The notes beneath the pieces were generated by a model. It did not search any database, was not told the origin of the DNA, and worked only from the letters and a program-made list of their open reading frames with translations. This document shows, in pieces, positions 34,550 to 47,395 of a stretch of 64,000 nt of DNA. This DNA comes from Sedimenticola selenatireducens DSM 17993 (GTDB lineage: Bacteria; Pseudomonadota; Gammaproteobacteria; Chromatiales; Chromatiaceae): positions 1-64,000 of the forward strand of contig NZ_ATZE01000003.1 in assembly GCF_000428045.1 (NCBI RefSeq), in the 5' to 3' direction. Made by a program: the position numbers and the translations under genes. Every line of letters begins with the position of its first letter. Within the stretch, counting starts at the first letter, position 1.

Positions 34550-36689
34550 CAATTTCGTCGGGAATGAAATTGGACGGCCGGAGGCCGCCCGCGGGGAGCG
34601 CGCCGTGGAAGGCGCGAGTCAATGTGCCGATCTGCTGTTTGAACTCGGTACCGAAGAACTGCCTCCGGTCGCCCTGAAAAAACTCTCTGATGCCCTGACC
34701 ACCACATTTGTGGAGGGTCTGGAGCGCGCCAACCTGCAACATGGAGCGGTGCATGCCTATGCCACCCCGCGAAGGCTCGCCCTGCGGGTAGAGGCCTGTA
34801 GCACAGCCCAACCGGATCGCGAGACCGAACGCCGGGGACCTGCCGTTCAGGCCGCTTTCGATGCCGAGGGCAACCCGACCAAGGCAGCACAGGGATTTGC
34901 CCGCTCCTGTAACACCAGCGTCGACCAACTGGAACGGCTCACTACCGATAAGGGCGAATGGCTGGTCTACAAGCTTCAGGAGCAGGGAAAACCAACCGCG
35001 GAGCTGCTGCCCACGATTGCCGAGGAGGCGCTCAACCGCCTGCCCATTCCCAAGCGGATGCGCTGGGGCGCATCAGAGGCGCAGTTTGTGCGCCCGGTAC
35101 AGTGGCTGCTGTTCCTGCTGGGCGGGCAAGTGGTTCCCTGTCGACTGCTGGATACCGATGCCGGCAATCTGACCCGGGGCCACCGCTTCCACCACCCCCA
35201 GCCTATCCGTATTGAGAATCCGGCCCAATATGTCGAGCTACTGCAGGAACAGGGCCGGGTGATCGCAGACTTTGACCAACGCCGGGAAAAGATCCGCCAG
35301 CAGGTTGCCCAGACTGCCGAGGCCATTGGTGGCCGGGCGCCAATCGACGAGGCCCTGCTAGACGAGGTGACCGGTCTGGTGGAGTGGCCGGTACCCATCT
35401 CGGCAGGCTTTGAGGAGCGTTTCCTGGAAGTACCCCATGAGGCGCTCATCAGCACCATGAAGAAGAACCAGAAATATTTCCATCTGGTTGACCAGCAGGA
35501 TCGGCTGATGAATCACTTCATCACCATAGCCAATATCGACAGTCCGAAGCCGGAACTGATCAAGGAGGGTAACGAGCGTGTGGTACGACCCCGCCTGAGC
35601 GATGCCATGTTCTTCTGGCAACAGGACGGCAAACGCACCCTCGACAGCCGCATCGACTCCCTCAAGAGCGTTCTGTTTCAGCAGAAGCTGGGCTCCATGC
35701 ATGACAAAAGTGTCCGGGTCGCCGCTCTGGCAGGCATCATTGCCGACCAGATCGGCGGGGACCGGGCTGCGGCGGAGAAGGCCGGCATGCTGAGCCGTTG
35801 TGACCTGATGACCGAGATGGTGTTCGAGTTTCCCGAGATGCAGGGCATCATGGGACGCTACCAGGCGAAACGGGATGGCGAATCCGACGAGATCGCACAG
35901 GCGCTGGACGAGTTTTACATGCCTCGCTTCTCCGGCGATACCCTGCCCCGGACCCGCACCGGCATCGCACTCTCTCTGGCCGAACGCCTGGATACCCTGG
36001 TCGGGATCTTCGGCATCGGCATGAAACCGACCGGCGACAAGGACCCGTTTGCACTGCGCCGTGCCGCATTGGGTGCACTGCGCATCATACGTGAGCACTC
36101 ACTTACATTTAGCCTCCGGCAACTGCTGGTAAAGGCCACGGAGCAACTGCAAGCGGCGATTACAGAGCCCGATTGTGCCGAACAGGTCTATGGCTTTATG
36201 CTGGAACGCCTGAAAGGTATCTACCTTGAGCAACAGATCCCGGTCGATCTGTTCGAAGCCGTTGCCGCCACCCAGCCCGACTCGATTGCCGATTTTGATC
36301 GGCGCATACAGGCCGTGGTGGCCTTCCGCACTCTGGATGCGGCCGAGGCGTTGGCGGCAGCCAACAAGCGCATTCACAATATACTGAGGAAAAGTGACCA
36401 AACTATACCGGCCGCGGTCAATCCAGAGCTGTTTGACTCGGCACAGGAACAGGCGCTCTATGCGGTGATCGAGCAGAAAGCGGATGAGATTGCGCCACTG
36501 ATGGCGGAAGCCTCTTATGAGCAGGTACTGCAGAGCCTTGCCACATTACAGGCGCCCGTGGATCAGTTTTTTGATCAGGTGATGGTGATGGCGGACGACC
36601 CGGCGATCCGCTCCAACAGACTGGCCCTGCTTAAGCGTTTAAGCACACTGTTTCTCGGCATTGCTGACATTTCCCTACTTCAGGCGTAA
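34542..36689 (+). CDS. glyS: Glycyl-tRNA synthetase beta subunit with N-terminal extension
   Basis: 715 residues (E. coli 689). The beta subunit carries HD-like and anticodon-binding domains: [15 protein letters not shown] near 34-48, [28 protein letters not shown], and the C-terminal ALFKRL-type end. The family normally begins within about ten residues of the EELPP motif; here about 25 extra residues ([20 protein letters not shown] onward) precede it. The start is well supported by AAGGAG upstream and the glyQ overlap, and no in-frame ATG exists before ELGTEELPP. The extra codons are three consecutive hairpins (34551-34616). Otherwise intact. Confidence 0.95.
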   Translation: MADNFVGNEIGRPEAARGERAVEGASQCADLLFELGTEELPPVALKKLSDALTTTFVEGLERANLQHGAVHAYATPRRLALRVEACSTAQPDRETERRGPAVQAAFDAEGNPTKAAQGFARSCNTSVDQLERLTTDKGEWLVYKLQEQGKPTAELLPTIAEEALNRLPIPKRMRWGASEAQFVRPVQWLLFLLGGQVVPCRLLDTDAGNLTRGHRFHHPQPIRIENPAQYVELLQEQGRVIADFDQRREKIRQQVAQTAEAIGGRAPIDEALLDEVTGLVEWPVPISAGFEERFLEVPHEALISTMKKNQKYFHLVDQQDRLMNHFITIANIDSPKPELIKEGNERVVRPRLSDAMFFWQQDGKRTLDSRIDSLKSVLFQQKLGSMHDKSVRVAALAGIIADQIGGDRAAAEKAGMLSRCDLMTEMVFEFPEMQGIMGRYQAKRDGESDEIAQALDEFYMPRFSGDTLPRTRTGIALSLAERLDTLVGIFGIGMKPTGDKDPFALRRAALGALRIIREHSLTFSLRQLLVKATEQLQAAITEPDCAEQVYGFMLERLKGIYLEQQIPVDLFEAVAATQPDSIADFDRRIQAVVAFRTLDAAEALAAANKRIHNILRKSDQTIPAAVNPELFDSAQEQALYAVIEQKADEIAPLMAEASYEQVLQSLATLQAPVDQFFDQVMVMADDPAIRSNRLALLKRLSTLFLGIADISLLQA

Positions 36690-36748
36690 GTTTAACGTGA
36701 CCCTGATCCAGAAAATGAAGCATATAGCCATAGTAAGTACATACTTAC

Positions 36749-37300
36749 ATGCATAATACGAAGCTGATAATCCTGGATCGCGACGGCGTCATCAACGAGG
36801 ACTCGGATACTCATATCAGGAGACCTGATGAATGGATCCCCATTCCGGGCAGCCTGACCGCCATTGCGAAACTTAACCAGGCGGGCTATCGGGTGGTGAT
36901 CGCAACCAATCAGTCCGGATTGGCACGTGGACTGTTTAAGATTGATACCCTGAATGCCATCCATAGCAAGATGAATCTGGCGCTGGCCAGCGAGGGTGGA
37001 CGTATCGATGGGCTGTTTTTCTGCCCGCATGGTCCCAAATCGGGCTGTGATTGCCGCAAACCCAGGCCCGGTTTGCTACTTCAAATCGCTGATCGTTTCT
37101 ACACCAGTCTGGAAAAAGTTCCCTGCATCGGTGACAGTCTGCGCGACTTACAGGCGGCGATGGCGGTCGGTGCACGGCCGATCCTGGTACGCACCGGTAA
37201 AGGCACTAAAACGGAAGCTGATCCCAAGCTCGATCCTGCAATTCCAATTTATGACAACCTGAGCGAAGCAGTGGCTGAATTGTTGAAACAAGAAGAATAA
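36749..37300 (+). CDS. gmhB: D-glycero-beta-D-manno-heptose 1,7-bisphosphate 7-phosphatase
   Basis: 183 residues, HAD-superfamily phosphatase for the LPS core heptose precursor. Catalytic Asp10 and Asp12 in LDRDGVINED, NQSGLARG, and the zinc-binding loop CPHGPKSGCDCRKP that sets GmhB apart from other HADs; GDSLRDLQAAMAVG is the final acidic motif. It follows glyS by 59 bases and precedes the acyltransferase by five; glyS-gmhB-acyltransferase is a common gammaproteobacterial order. Confidence 0.93.
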   Translation: MHNTKLIILDRDGVINEDSDTHIRRPDEWIPIPGSLTAIAKLNQAGYRVVIATNQSGLARGLFKIDTLNAIHSKMNLALASEGGRIDGLFFCPHGPKSGCDCRKPRPGLLLQIADRFYTSLEKVPCIGDSLRDLQAAMAVGARPILVRTGKGTKTEADPKLDPAIPIYDNLSEAVAELLKQEE

Positions 37301-37305
37301 ATGCA

Positions 37306-38016
37306 ATGATATTAATTCGATCTTTACTCTATCTGGTGAGCCTGCTGTTCTCTACCGTGGTATTGGCCGGACTGTTGTCAATCATCGGCTGGCTATTGCC
37401 CTATCGCCAACGTTGCCAGATTGCCAATGCCTGGGGCGGGGTCAATATCTGGTTTCTTAAGCTTTTGTGTAACCTCGATTACGAAATTGACGGTCTGGAA
37501 AAAATCCCTGAATCCGGCGCCATTATTCTGGCCAAACATCAATCAGCATGGGAAACCATGGCGTTGCGCTGGCTGCTTCCCCCCGAACAGGCCTGGGTGC
37601 TGAAACGGGAGCTGATGTGGGTACCCTTTTTCGGCTGGGCGGCCGCTACCGTGCAGCCGATTGCCATCAATCGCAAAGCCGGCAGCAAGGCGGCACGTCA
37701 AGTCATAGATATCGGCTTGGAACGGTTAAGGCAGCACCGACTGGTGGTTATTTTTCCGGAGGGAACACGAGTCGCCCCGGGAGAGCGCAAGCGTTACGGT
37801 ATGGGGGGCGCACTGCTTGCCGAAAAGAGTGGAGCACCGGTAATTCCCATTGCCCACAATGCGGGATCATTCTGGCGACGCCGCGATATTCGCAAATACC
37901 CGGGTGTTATCAAGGTCATCGTCGGGGACCCCATTCACACAGCCGGAAGAAAGGCTGCCGAAATCAACAAAGAAGTAGAAACCTGGATAGAGCAGACCAT
38001 GTCCCACATACAGTAG
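37306..38016 (+). CDS. 1-acyl-sn-glycerol-3-phosphate acyltransferase-like (PlsC family)
   Basis: 236 residues with an N-terminal hydrophobic segment (about 5-32) and the acyltransferase domain. Motif I is AKHQSAWET, so the usual HX4D is HX4E here, a known variant in this subfamily; motif III is VIFPEGTR, followed by GGALLAEKSGAPVIPIAHN. It esterifies lysophosphatidate or a related lipid at the inner membrane. Exact substrate is inferred. The terminator after it ends the glyQS-gmhB block. Confidence 0.88.
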   Translation: MILIRSLLYLVSLLFSTVVLAGLLSIIGWLLPYRQRCQIANAWGGVNIWFLKLLCNLDYEIDGLEKIPESGAIILAKHQSAWETMALRWLLPPEQAWVLKRELMWVPFFGWAAATVQPIAINRKAGSKAARQVIDIGLERLRQHRLVVIFPEGTRVAPGERKRYGMGGALLAEKSGAPVIPIAHNAGSFWRRRDIRKYPGVIKVIVGDPIHTAGRKAAEINKEVETWIEQTMSHIQ

Positions 38017-38070
38017 ACAGAGTGTAAGTGTTCACTATCATCATAGTGCAGGTGGCTTTCAGCAAAACCA

Positions 38071-38095
38071 AAAAAGGGCCTTATCGGCCCTTTTT
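38071..38095 (+). terminator. Rho-independent terminator
   Basis: AAAAAGGGCC, TTATC, GGCCCTTTTT: a GC stem with A and T flanks that extend it, followed by ATTTATTTG. It ends the acyltransferase transcript and can also serve the convergent gyrB unit. Confidence 0.88.
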
Positions 38096-38207
38096 ATTTA
38101 TTTGATTTTAGTTACCTATTACCCGGGCAACGGATTATTCATCCATGAACTTGACTCCGGTTCGACCCATACACAACAGCGCCTTATAGTCATAGCGATG
38201 AATAGTC

Positions 38208-40622
<2,415 letters not shown>

Positions 40623-40682
40623 CTATTTGCGAACGGCTCATTATACACCATACCGCATTCAGATTTATTCATTAATCACAAC

Positions 40683-40698
40683 TGTTCCACGTGGAACA
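40683..40698. promoter_or_regulatory. parS centromere site 1
   Basis: TGTTCCACGTGGAACA, a perfect 16-bp palindrome matching the chromosomal parS consensus (gTTCCACGTGGAAc, as in Pseudomonas). It lies between gyrB and recF. ParB binds here for origin segregation. Confidence 0.9.
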
Positions 40699-40706
40699 TG
40701 CCATCA

Positions 40707-41771
40707 TCAAAGATTGGTTGTTCGTATATCACCGGAATCCACGCGGATAATGACGCATCCAGGATACCGTTCGTTCGATATCTCTTCGGTAGTTGTAATA
40801 AGGGCTTGACACCCGATCTGTTTTATCCTTTGCAACAGTTTATCTCTGTTATCCACATCGAGTTCTGCCACAAGATCATCGAACAGGAGTATTGGGTGGT
40901 TACCGGTAAACCGTTTGGTGATTGCAGCTTGTGCAAGGTGTAGGGATGTAATGATCATCTTTTGTTGACCGCGTGAAATCGATGTAAATGCGGAACGCTG
41001 ATCAAATATCAATTTTATATCTGCACGCTGCGGGCCCGCCTGAGTATATCCTTGCCTTATATCCGAGGGTTGTTTATCTCCTAGCACCTGTTCTAGTCGC
41101 GAGCCGTCTTCCCATCCCCTCTTCCAGAACATCTGGATATTGCCTTGAATATCCAGTGCCCGTAATTCATTCGCGAGAGCGATTTGCAGATCGGTAAAAT
41201 ATTTCTCACGTAATTTGTTTAACTCTTCCCCCAACTTCCCCAATGTATGATTCCAGCTTGCCACCGTATCTGGAGCAGTTTTAAGCACAATGTTCCGTTG
41301 TTTCAGGGCCTTGGTAAATTTCTTGTAGACGGTGAAGTAGGATGGTTCCACGTGGAACACTCCCCATTCCAAAAATCGCCTGCGATACTCCGGGCCGCGC
41401 TCGAGTATTTCATGAGACATCGGAGTAAGGATCTGCAGTGGAGTCATCTTGGCGATAGAGGAAAGTCGGGTCGCATTTTCCCCGTCGACTCTGATACTTG
41501 TTTGTGTCGCGCTTTTTTGTATCCCGATACGATGCTCCCTCTCGAGGAAGGAGACGGCATAAAGGGTCAGAAATTTTTCGCCATGTCTAACTACTGGACC
41601 AAATTTTGCGGTTCTGTAAGAACGACCTCTACCAAGCATATAGACCGCTTCCAGCAAGGTGCTTTTTCCCGAGCCATTTTTTCCCGTGACGAAGTTGATG
41701 CCGTCCGAAAATTGAACATCCGCCTCAGCAATATTTCTGAGATTTTGGATTTTTAGCTGCTTGATGGTCAC
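40707..41771 (-). CDS. recF: DNA replication and repair protein RecF
   Basis: 354 residues (E. coli 357). SMC/ABC-type ATPase that loads RecA at gapped DNA with RecO and RecR. Walker A TGKNGSGKST near 30-39; signature motif ISRGQQKMI near 275-284; Walker B LLFDDLVAELD. It carries a second parS site within its coding sequence (41345-41358), encoding VFHVEP. Cotranscription with dnaN is likely. Confidence 0.96.
   Translation of the reverse strand: MTIKQLKIQNLRNIAEADVQFSDGINFVTGKNGSGKSTLLEAVYMLGRGRSYRTAKFGPVVRHGEKFLTLYAVSFLEREHRIGIQKSATQTSIRVDGENATRLSSIAKMTPLQILTPMSHEILERGPEYRRRFLEWGVFHVEPSYFTVYKKFTKALKQRNIVLKTAPDTVASWNHTLGKLGEELNKLREKYFTDLQIALANELRALDIQGNIQMFWKRGWEDGSRLEQVLGDKQPSDIRQGYTQAGPQRADIKLIFDQRSAFTSISRGQQKMIITSLHLAQAAITKRFTGNHPILLFDDLVAELDVDNRDKLLQRIKQIGCQALITTTEEISNERYPGCVIIRVDSGDIRTTNL
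41345..41358. promoter_or_regulatory. parS centromere site 2, inside recF
   Basis: GTTCCACGTGGAAC, a perfect 14-bp palindromic core of parS, 660 bases from site 1. The outer bases are G on the left and A on the right. Confidence 0.85.
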
Positions 41772-41847
41772 GGGGTGTTCCCGTTATTCCGGGGGATGGG
41801 ATATTCGGTTGCGGGACTGGCACTGACACCAGTCCCGGTTTGAGAGT

Positions 41848-42948
41848 TTAGAGACGCATCGGCATGATGACATAGCGGCACTGTTCGCTATCCATGTTCT
41901 GGATAAGGCAGCTGCTGTTGGAATCACTGAGGGACAATTTTACAGACTCTGTTTCAATCACATTGAGCACTTCAATCAGGTATCCAACATTGAAGCCTAT
42001 GACCAGTTCATCACCCTGGTAGTTGATTTCCATTTCATCTTCGGCTTCTTCTTGTTCCGGGTTATGCGCCAGCAGTTTCAACAGGCCACTGGAAAAGTTG
42101 AATCTTATGCCGCGGTATTTTTCATTGGAAAGGATGGACGTGCGCATCAAGGCTTGCTTCAGTTGATCCCGGTCGGCGGTAATTTCCTTGTCCGTATTCA
42201 TCGGGATGACACGCTGATAGTCAGGGAACTTCCCATCAATCAGTTTTGAAGTAAAGCTGGTCTCACCCATGGTAAATCTTATGTGATTGCTACTGACATC
42301 TATTTCTATCAAATCCTCGGAATCACTCAAGAGCCTGGCGAGTTCCAAAACGGCCTTTCTGGGCAATATCACCTGCAGCCCCGTCTCCTGACCCAGCACA
42401 CACTCTGCTTCACTGAGCGCCAACCGATGTCCGTCCGTTGCCACGGCGCGTATCAGTCCTTCATTCATTTCCAGCAGAAGGCCATTCAGATAGTAGCGTA
42501 CATCCTGAATCGCCATGGCAAACTGGGTTTTTTCTATCAGTCGTTTTAATAGTTTCTGAGTGATGGTAAATCGATGACTGCTCGCCGATGGCTCGATAGA
42601 CGGATAGTCGTTGGCCGGCAGGACACCAAGAGTGAATCTACTTCTCCCTGATTTGATTACCACCCGCTCGTTTTCCACATTCAGTTCAATCGTGGACTCC
42701 TCCGGCAGTGCCTTGCAGATATCAAGCAGCTTCCTGGCGGGCAGGGTGAAATCCGTTTCGTTATCACAATCGACAACGGTGGTAGTTTTCATCTCAACCT
42801 CGAGGTCGGTTGCTGTGATATTGATTTTCCCATTGCCTGCATTGATCAGGACATTCGCGAGAATCGGTAAGGTCTGTCTTCTCTCAACAACTCCACCGAC
42901 CTGTTGAAGTGGTTTAAGCAGATTATCCCTTGTGGTAACGATCTTCAT
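41848..42948 (-). CDS. dnaN: DNA polymerase III beta sliding clamp
   Basis: 366 residues (E. coli 366). Ring-shaped dimer of three repeated domains per chain. The N terminus MKIVTTRDNLLKPLQQVGGVVERRQ and the C-terminal RYVIMPMRL end are family standard. It lies downstream of dnaA across a 225-bp AT-rich region that looks like the origin. Confidence 0.98.
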   Translation of the reverse strand: MKIVTTRDNLLKPLQQVGGVVERRQTLPILANVLINAGNGKINITATDLEVEMKTTTVVDCDNETDFTLPARKLLDICKALPEESTIELNVENERVVIKSGRSRFTLGVLPANDYPSIEPSASSHRFTITQKLLKRLIEKTQFAMAIQDVRYYLNGLLLEMNEGLIRAVATDGHRLALSEAECVLGQETGLQVILPRKAVLELARLLSDSEDLIEIDVSSNHIRFTMGETSFTSKLIDGKFPDYQRVIPMNTDKEITADRDQLKQALMRTSILSNEKYRGIRFNFSSGLLKLLAHNPEQEEAEDEMEINYQGDELVIGFNVGYLIEVLNVIETESVKLSLSDSNSSCLIQNMDSEQCRYVIMPMRL

Positions 42949-43173
42949 GGCGAAGTACTCTTTAATAGATATAATATATTTATATAAATTTACTGTTATT
43001 ATTACACAGCGGGTTTATTGTTGATCAAACAGCATTTTTTCTTATTTTTCATACAGTTATAATGAATTTTCTCTGTTGATAACATCCGTATGAGTGGTAC
43101 TGAGAGATGTTGATCAGCTGTGGATAACTAAAGCATGCTGTTTTGTTGCAAAAACATCAACAGTTTATCCACA
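42949..43173. other. oriC: Probable oriC (dnaA-dnaN intergenic region)
   Basis: 225 bp. The dnaN-proximal half is almost pure A/T (ATAATATATTTATATAAATT near 42970-42989), a DNA-unwinding-type segment. The dnaA-proximal half has two perfect DnaA boxes, TGTGGATAA (43119-43127) and TTATCCACA (43165-43173), and a one-mismatch box TGTTGATAA (43074-43082). Flanking gene order is the bacterial ancestral origin order. The region upstream of dnaA has only weaker boxes, so this gap is the better candidate. Confidence 0.75.
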
Positions 43174-44532
43174 TTAACTGGTGAGAGTTCTTAACAGGTT
43201 TCCATAATCCTCTTCAACCCGATTGTCGCCTTCCTTCAGCTCGGCTATCTTGCGCGTGGCATAGAGTACGGTCGTATGGTCGCGTCCACCAAAAGCCTCG
43301 CCTATTTCCGGCAGGCTATGATTGGTCAGCTCTTTTGCCAACGTCATGGCTATCTGGCGCGGTCGGGCGATGGTGCGGCTCCGCTTGGAAGATAACAATT
43401 CGGAAGTCCTGATCTTGTAATACTCTGCGACGGTCTTCTGGATATTCTCGATCGTAACCTGTTTATCCTGCGCGGCCAGCATGTCACGCAGGGCGTCCTT
43501 GGCAAATTCCGGCGTGATATCCCGGCCGGTAAATTCTGCGTTGGCAATAATTCGACGCAGGGCGCCCTCCAATTCCCGGATATTGGAGCGCACCCTTTTT
43601 CCGATGAAAAAGGCCACTTCATTGGGCAGATCCACGCCAAACAGCTGGTCTGCCTTGCTTTTCAGAATGGCGACGCGCGTCTCAAGGTCAGGAGGTTCGA
43701 TAGCGACCGTCAGTCCCCAGCCGAAACGGGATTTGAGTCGTTCTTCAAGGCCGGATACCTCCTTGGGGAACCGGTCACTGGAGAGAATAATCTGTTGCTG
43801 GGATTCAAACAGTGCGTTGAAGGTGTGGAAGAACTCCTCCTGCGACCGCTCCTTGCCGGCAAAAAACTGGACATCGTCTATCAGCAGTGCGTTTACGCTG
43901 CGAAATCGGCGCTTGAATTCATCGATGGTGTTGTGCTGAAGCGCCTTCACCATCTGTGCGACAAAACCTTCGGAATGTACGTAGACGACCCGTGCATGGG
44001 GATTGGTTTTAACAATCATGTTGCCGACAGCATGCATCAGGTGGGTCTTACCCAGTCCTACACCACCGTAGATGAATAGCGGATTGTAGGCGGTACCGGG
44101 ATTCTCGCCGATCTGAATCGAGGCCGCTCTGGCCAATTGATTTGATTTCCCCTGGACAAAGGTATCAAAAACAAAGTTGGGATTGAGATTGCTTGGCATC
44201 GGTGCGTCCTCGCTCTGACGCACACTCGGTCGTGGATTCTGTCGCTGATTTGGCGCTGAATCCTGGCTGGTATCCACACTGGTTTGTGTATTGCCCTTGC
44301 TACCGATTTCCAGAGAAATAGCGGGTGCGTTGGTCCCCGCGATACTGTGCAGATACTCGGTAATCTCGTTGAGATAGTGGTTCTGCACCCAGTTCAGGAC
44401 AAACTGGTTGGGCGCCAGCAAGCGAATGCTGTGTGCATCCTCGATAGACTGCAGTGGGCGAATCCAGGTATTGAATTGCTGTTGTGGCAGATCATGCTCG
44501 AGGCGATCAGTGCACTTGCTCCAAAAATTCAC
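43174..44532 (-). CDS. dnaA: Chromosomal replication initiator DnaA
   Basis: 452 residues (E. coli 467). Domain I (about 1-85), a variable Ser/Gln/Pro-rich linker (about 86-115), AAA+ domain with Walker [10 protein letters not shown] and Walker B LLIDDVQF, and the DNA-binding domain IV with [15 protein letters not shown]. It binds the 9-bp boxes noted in 42949-43173. A TTATCCACT box lies immediately upstream of its start, consistent with autoregulation. Confidence 0.98.
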   Translation of the reverse strand: MNFWSKCTDRLEHDLPQQQFNTWIRPLQSIEDAHSIRLLAPNQFVLNWVQNHYLNEITEYLHSIAGTNAPAISLEIGSKGNTQTSVDTSQDSAPNQRQNPRPSVRQSEDAPMPSNLNPNFVFDTFVQGKSNQLARAASIQIGENPGTAYNPLFIYGGVGLGKTHLMHAVGNMIVKTNPHARVVYVHSEGFVAQMVKALQHNTIDEFKRRFRSVNALLIDDVQFFAGKERSQEEFFHTFNALFESQQQIILSSDRFPKEVSGLEERLKSRFGWGLTVAIEPPDLETRVAILKSKADQLFGVDLPNEVAFFIGKRVRSNIRELEGALRRIIANAEFTGRDITPEFAKDALRDMLAAQDKQVTIENIQKTVAEYYKIRTSELLSSKRSRTIARPRQIAMTLAKELTNHSLPEIGEAFGGRDHTTVLYATRKIAELKEGDNRVEEDYGNLLRTLTS

Positions 44533-45061
44533 GCTTTATCCACTCTCTTTTTGAAAATGAGAAAGGATTTTCTCTTTTCGTGGTGATGCGGGGACCCCGG
44601 GCGACAATCGCTGCCGGTCCACTTTGCTGAATGCCATAAATCCATATGCCACAGCGACCCGGCCATGATCCTTGAGATCAGGGTGAAGTGATCTGAACTG
44701 CGGAGGCAAAAGTTTACTCCGCTTTTTATGGCTTATCCATAGCTATTGCGCAGGGATAAAATGTATTGTCCATATCAGGTCGGTATGGCCAGAGCAGGGG
44801 CTAAAAAACTGTTTTTTATAAAGATTTGGTTTTTCTTCAGCAGATTGGGCAACTCCCGATGACAATCGTCGGCCGATTTTCCGGTCCCTACATTCGTGAG
44901 TCCATAGTTTCTGAGAAATCAGCGGGTTAGCCGAAAATGCTGGGGCGCATTATTGTTGACATTTGCTACCATCGCATCGTACTATACGCGCCCTTTTTTA
45001 GGGGCTTTTTCCTGTGCTTGTTTAGATCAGGCCCTGCTTATTTAATTACCTGGTATTTGTC
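44533..45061. other. Intergenic region between dnaA and rpmH
   Basis: About 530 bp with divergent promoters. DnaA-box variants are TTATCCACT beside the dnaA start (about 44533-44541) and TTATCCATA (near 44733). There are AT-rich tracts near 44810-44835. The rpmH promoter is at 44956-44985. No small gene seen. It could contribute to the origin, but its boxes are weaker than those in the dnaA-dnaN gap. Confidence 0.5.
44956..44985 (+). promoter_or_regulatory. Sigma-70 promoter of rpmH-rnpA
   Basis: Perfect -35 TTGACA (44956-44961), 18-base spacer, -10 TACTAT (44980-44985). Transcription would begin near 44992. Just downstream, GCCC with GGGC closes a small T-rich hairpin followed by TTTTT, a possible leader attenuator. 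Confidence 0.75.
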
Positions 45062-45196
45062 ATGAAAAGAACTTTTCAGCCGAGCAACTTGAAGCGCGCG
45101 CGTAATCACGGATTTCGTGCGCGTATGGCTACACGCAATGGCCGCAAGATACTGAATGCGCGTCGTGCAAAGGGACGTGACCGTCTGGCACCCTGA
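45062..45196 (+). CDS. rpmH: 50S ribosomal protein L34
   Basis: 44 residues: [20 protein letters not shown] at the N terminus and the end GRDRLAP. Very basic and near-identical in form to the family (E. coli 46). It lies directly upstream of rnpA (14-base gap), the universal order. Confidence 0.98.
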   Translation: MKRTFQPSNLKRARNHGFRARMATRNGRKILNARRAKGRDRLAP

Positions 45197-45210
45197 GTTT
45201 CTGAACTGCT

Positions 45211-45582
45211 TTGCAAGATCGCAAGGCAAGTTTCGGTCGGGATCTGCGGCTGCTTAAACCTGCTGAATTCCAGCGGGTTTTCCAGAATTCCCGCAGATCG
45301 TCAGACCGCTGTTTTACCGTTCTGTTTCTGGCTAATGGCAAGATGAATGCACGCCTGGGAACAGCGGTAGCCAAAAAAATTCTGAAGCGGGCCGTTGACA
45401 GAAATCGGGTCAAGCGACTGATCAGAGAGAGTTTCAGACTCAAGCAGCACGATTTGGCGGGTTTGGATCTGGTTGTGATGTGTGCTCGCGGAATTGACCT
45501 TTCCAATATACATCAACTGCGTGACTCTCTCGACCGGCACTGGACAAAGGCTGTGCAGGCAATATCGGCTGTCAGGAATTGA
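45211..45582 (+). CDS. rnpA: Ribonuclease P protein component
   Basis: 123 residues. Basic protein cofactor of RNase P that helps the RNA subunit bind pre-tRNA. FGRDLRLLKPAEFQRVFQNSRR and the RNR motif in AVDRNRVKRLIRESFR are diagnostic. The start appears to be TTG at 45211, since no ATG or GTG lies upstream of the conserved LRLL region in frame. The usual next gene, yidD, is absent before yidC. Confidence 0.93.
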   Translation: MQDRKASFGRDLRLLKPAEFQRVFQNSRRSSDRCFTVLFLANGKMNARLGTAVAKKILKRAVDRNRVKRLIRESFRLKQHDLAGLDLVVMCARGIDLSNIHQLRDSLDRHWTKAVQAISAVRN

Positions 45583-45678
45583 GATCGGAAAAGACTCCGC
45601 TTAAGCATGATTTCAGTCCATAATACGGCCTTTGCCGATTGGCCGACGCAACTTCCTAATTCGAGTTTGAGATAGTCC

Positions 45679-47382
45679 ATGGATAACCTTCGCCTGATAC
45701 TGTTTTTCGCACTGGCTTTCATTTTGATGATGCTCTGGCAGGCGTGGGATAAGGATTATGGCGCCAAGCCACAGAGCACGGTGACAACCGAGACAAGTAC
45801 CGGCCAGGCCGATACCACTTCCTCCGTGCCAAGTGCGATTCCGGCGTCACCAGCCATTGGAAACAACGGAACACCCTCTTCGGTGCCGGAGATTTCCTCG
45901 ACCGCGGCAGTGCCCATGTCGACAACCGACACCTCTCGTCCCGCCGTACCGACCATCACGGTAAAAACCGATCTCTATACCATGGAGATCGGCACGGTTG
46001 GCGGTAATGTGCTGAAGGTTTTTCTCAATGACTATCCGGCTTCCCTGGGAGACAAGGAGAACAGCTTCCAGCTGATGAAACCGGAAGTGCCGGAACTGTT
46101 CGTCGCCCAATCCGGCCTGATTGCCGGTGAAGGCAGTACGGCACCCAGTCATGAGACCCCTTATCAGGCCGGCAGTAACAGCTATGAACTGACGGACGGA
46201 GCGGACCAGTTGAGTGTCGACCTCCACTGGACCAGCCCGGAAGGGGTCACGGTGACCAAGCGCTATACCTATCAGCGCGGCAGCTACCTGGTGACGGTTC
46301 AGCATATTCTGCAGAACGGCTCCGGCAAACCCTGGGTCGGCCGGGAATACCGCCAGCTGATGCGCACACCACCGGAAAACAACAGTGCCGCTTCCAAACT
46401 GCTCTATACCTATACCGGCGGCGCCATCTACAGCGAAGAGAACAAATACGAGAAAATCTCTTTTGAGGATATGGAAGAGTCCAAGCTCTCCCGTGAGGTG
46501 AAAGGCGGCTGGATCGCCATGCTGCAGCACTATTTCCTCGGTGCCTGGATTCCACCTGAAGATCAGACCGACACCTTCTACACCAATGTGCTGCCCGGCA
46601 AGCGCTATGTCCTGGGCGCCTACACACCGGCGGTAACGGTCGGACAGGGCGCCAACCACACCTTCAGCAGTGGTTTTGTCGCCAGTCCCAAATTGCAGGA
46701 TGAACTGAAGGCGATCTCCAAGGGACTCGATCTGAGCGTCGATTATGGCTGGCTGACCGTCATTGCCCAGCCGATCTTCTGGCTGCTGAAGCAGATTCAG
46801 GGTGTGGTGGTCAACTGGGGCCTCTCCATTATCCTGCTGACCCTGCTGATCAAGGCGCTGTTCTACAAGCTATCCGAGGCGAGCTACAAATCCATGGCCA
46901 ACATGCGTCGCATGACGCCGCGCATCCAGGCCCTGAAGGATCGCTTCGGCGAGGACAAAACCCGTCTGAATGCTGCCATGATGGAGCTGTACAAGAAAGA
47001 GAAGATCAATCCGCTGGGTGGCTGCCTGCCAATCCTGGTGCAGATCCCGGTCTTCATCTCCCTCTACTGGGTATTGCTGGAGAGCGTGGAACTGCGCCAG
47101 GCGCCGTTCATCTTCTGGATACAGGATCTCTCCATCAAGGACCCCTACTTCGTATTGCCACTGATCATGGGTGTCTCCATGTTCATCCAGCAGAAGCTGA
47201 ATCCGGCACCACCCGATCCCATGCAGGCCAAAATCATGATGGCGCTGCCGGTAGTGTTTACCGTCTTTTTCGCCTTCTTCCCGGCAGGTCTGGTGCTCTA
47301 CTGGGTGACCAACAACGTGCTGTCGATTGCGCAGCAATGGTACATCACCCGTCAGATTGAGAATGCCGCCGCCAAGGCCTGA
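45679..47382 (+). CDS. yidC: Membrane protein insertase YidC
   Basis: 567 residues (E. coli 548). N-terminal membrane helix (about 5-20), a Ser/Thr/Pro-rich linker (about 30-95), the large periplasmic beta-sandwich domain (about 95-345), then five membrane helices in the conserved C-terminal part with [20 protein letters not shown] and [13 protein letters not shown]. It inserts and folds inner-membrane proteins with or without SecYEG. The rnpA-yidC spacing is 96 bases. Confidence 0.97.
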   Translation: MDNLRLILFFALAFILMMLWQAWDKDYGAKPQSTVTTETSTGQADTTSSVPSAIPASPAIGNNGTPSSVPEISSTAAVPMSTTDTSRPAVPTITVKTDLYTMEIGTVGGNVLKVFLNDYPASLGDKENSFQLMKPEVPELFVAQSGLIAGEGSTAPSHETPYQAGSNSYELTDGADQLSVDLHWTSPEGVTVTKRYTYQRGSYLVTVQHILQNGSGKPWVGREYRQLMRTPPENNSAASKLLYTYTGGAIYSEENKYEKISFEDMEESKLSREVKGGWIAMLQHYFLGAWIPPEDQTDTFYTNVLPGKRYVLGAYTPAVTVGQGANHTFSSGFVASPKLQDELKAISKGLDLSVDYGWLTVIAQPIFWLLKQIQGVVVNWGLSIILLTLLIKALFYKLSEASYKSMANMRRMTPRIQALKDRFGEDKTRLNAAMMELYKKEKINPLGGCLPILVQIPVFISLYWVLLESVELRQAPFIFWIQDLSIKDPYFVLPLIMGVSMFIQQKLNPAPPDPMQAKIMMALPVVFTVFFAFFPAGLVLYWVTNNVLSIAQQWYITRQIENAAAKA

Positions 47383-47395
47383 TCCAACCAGTCCT

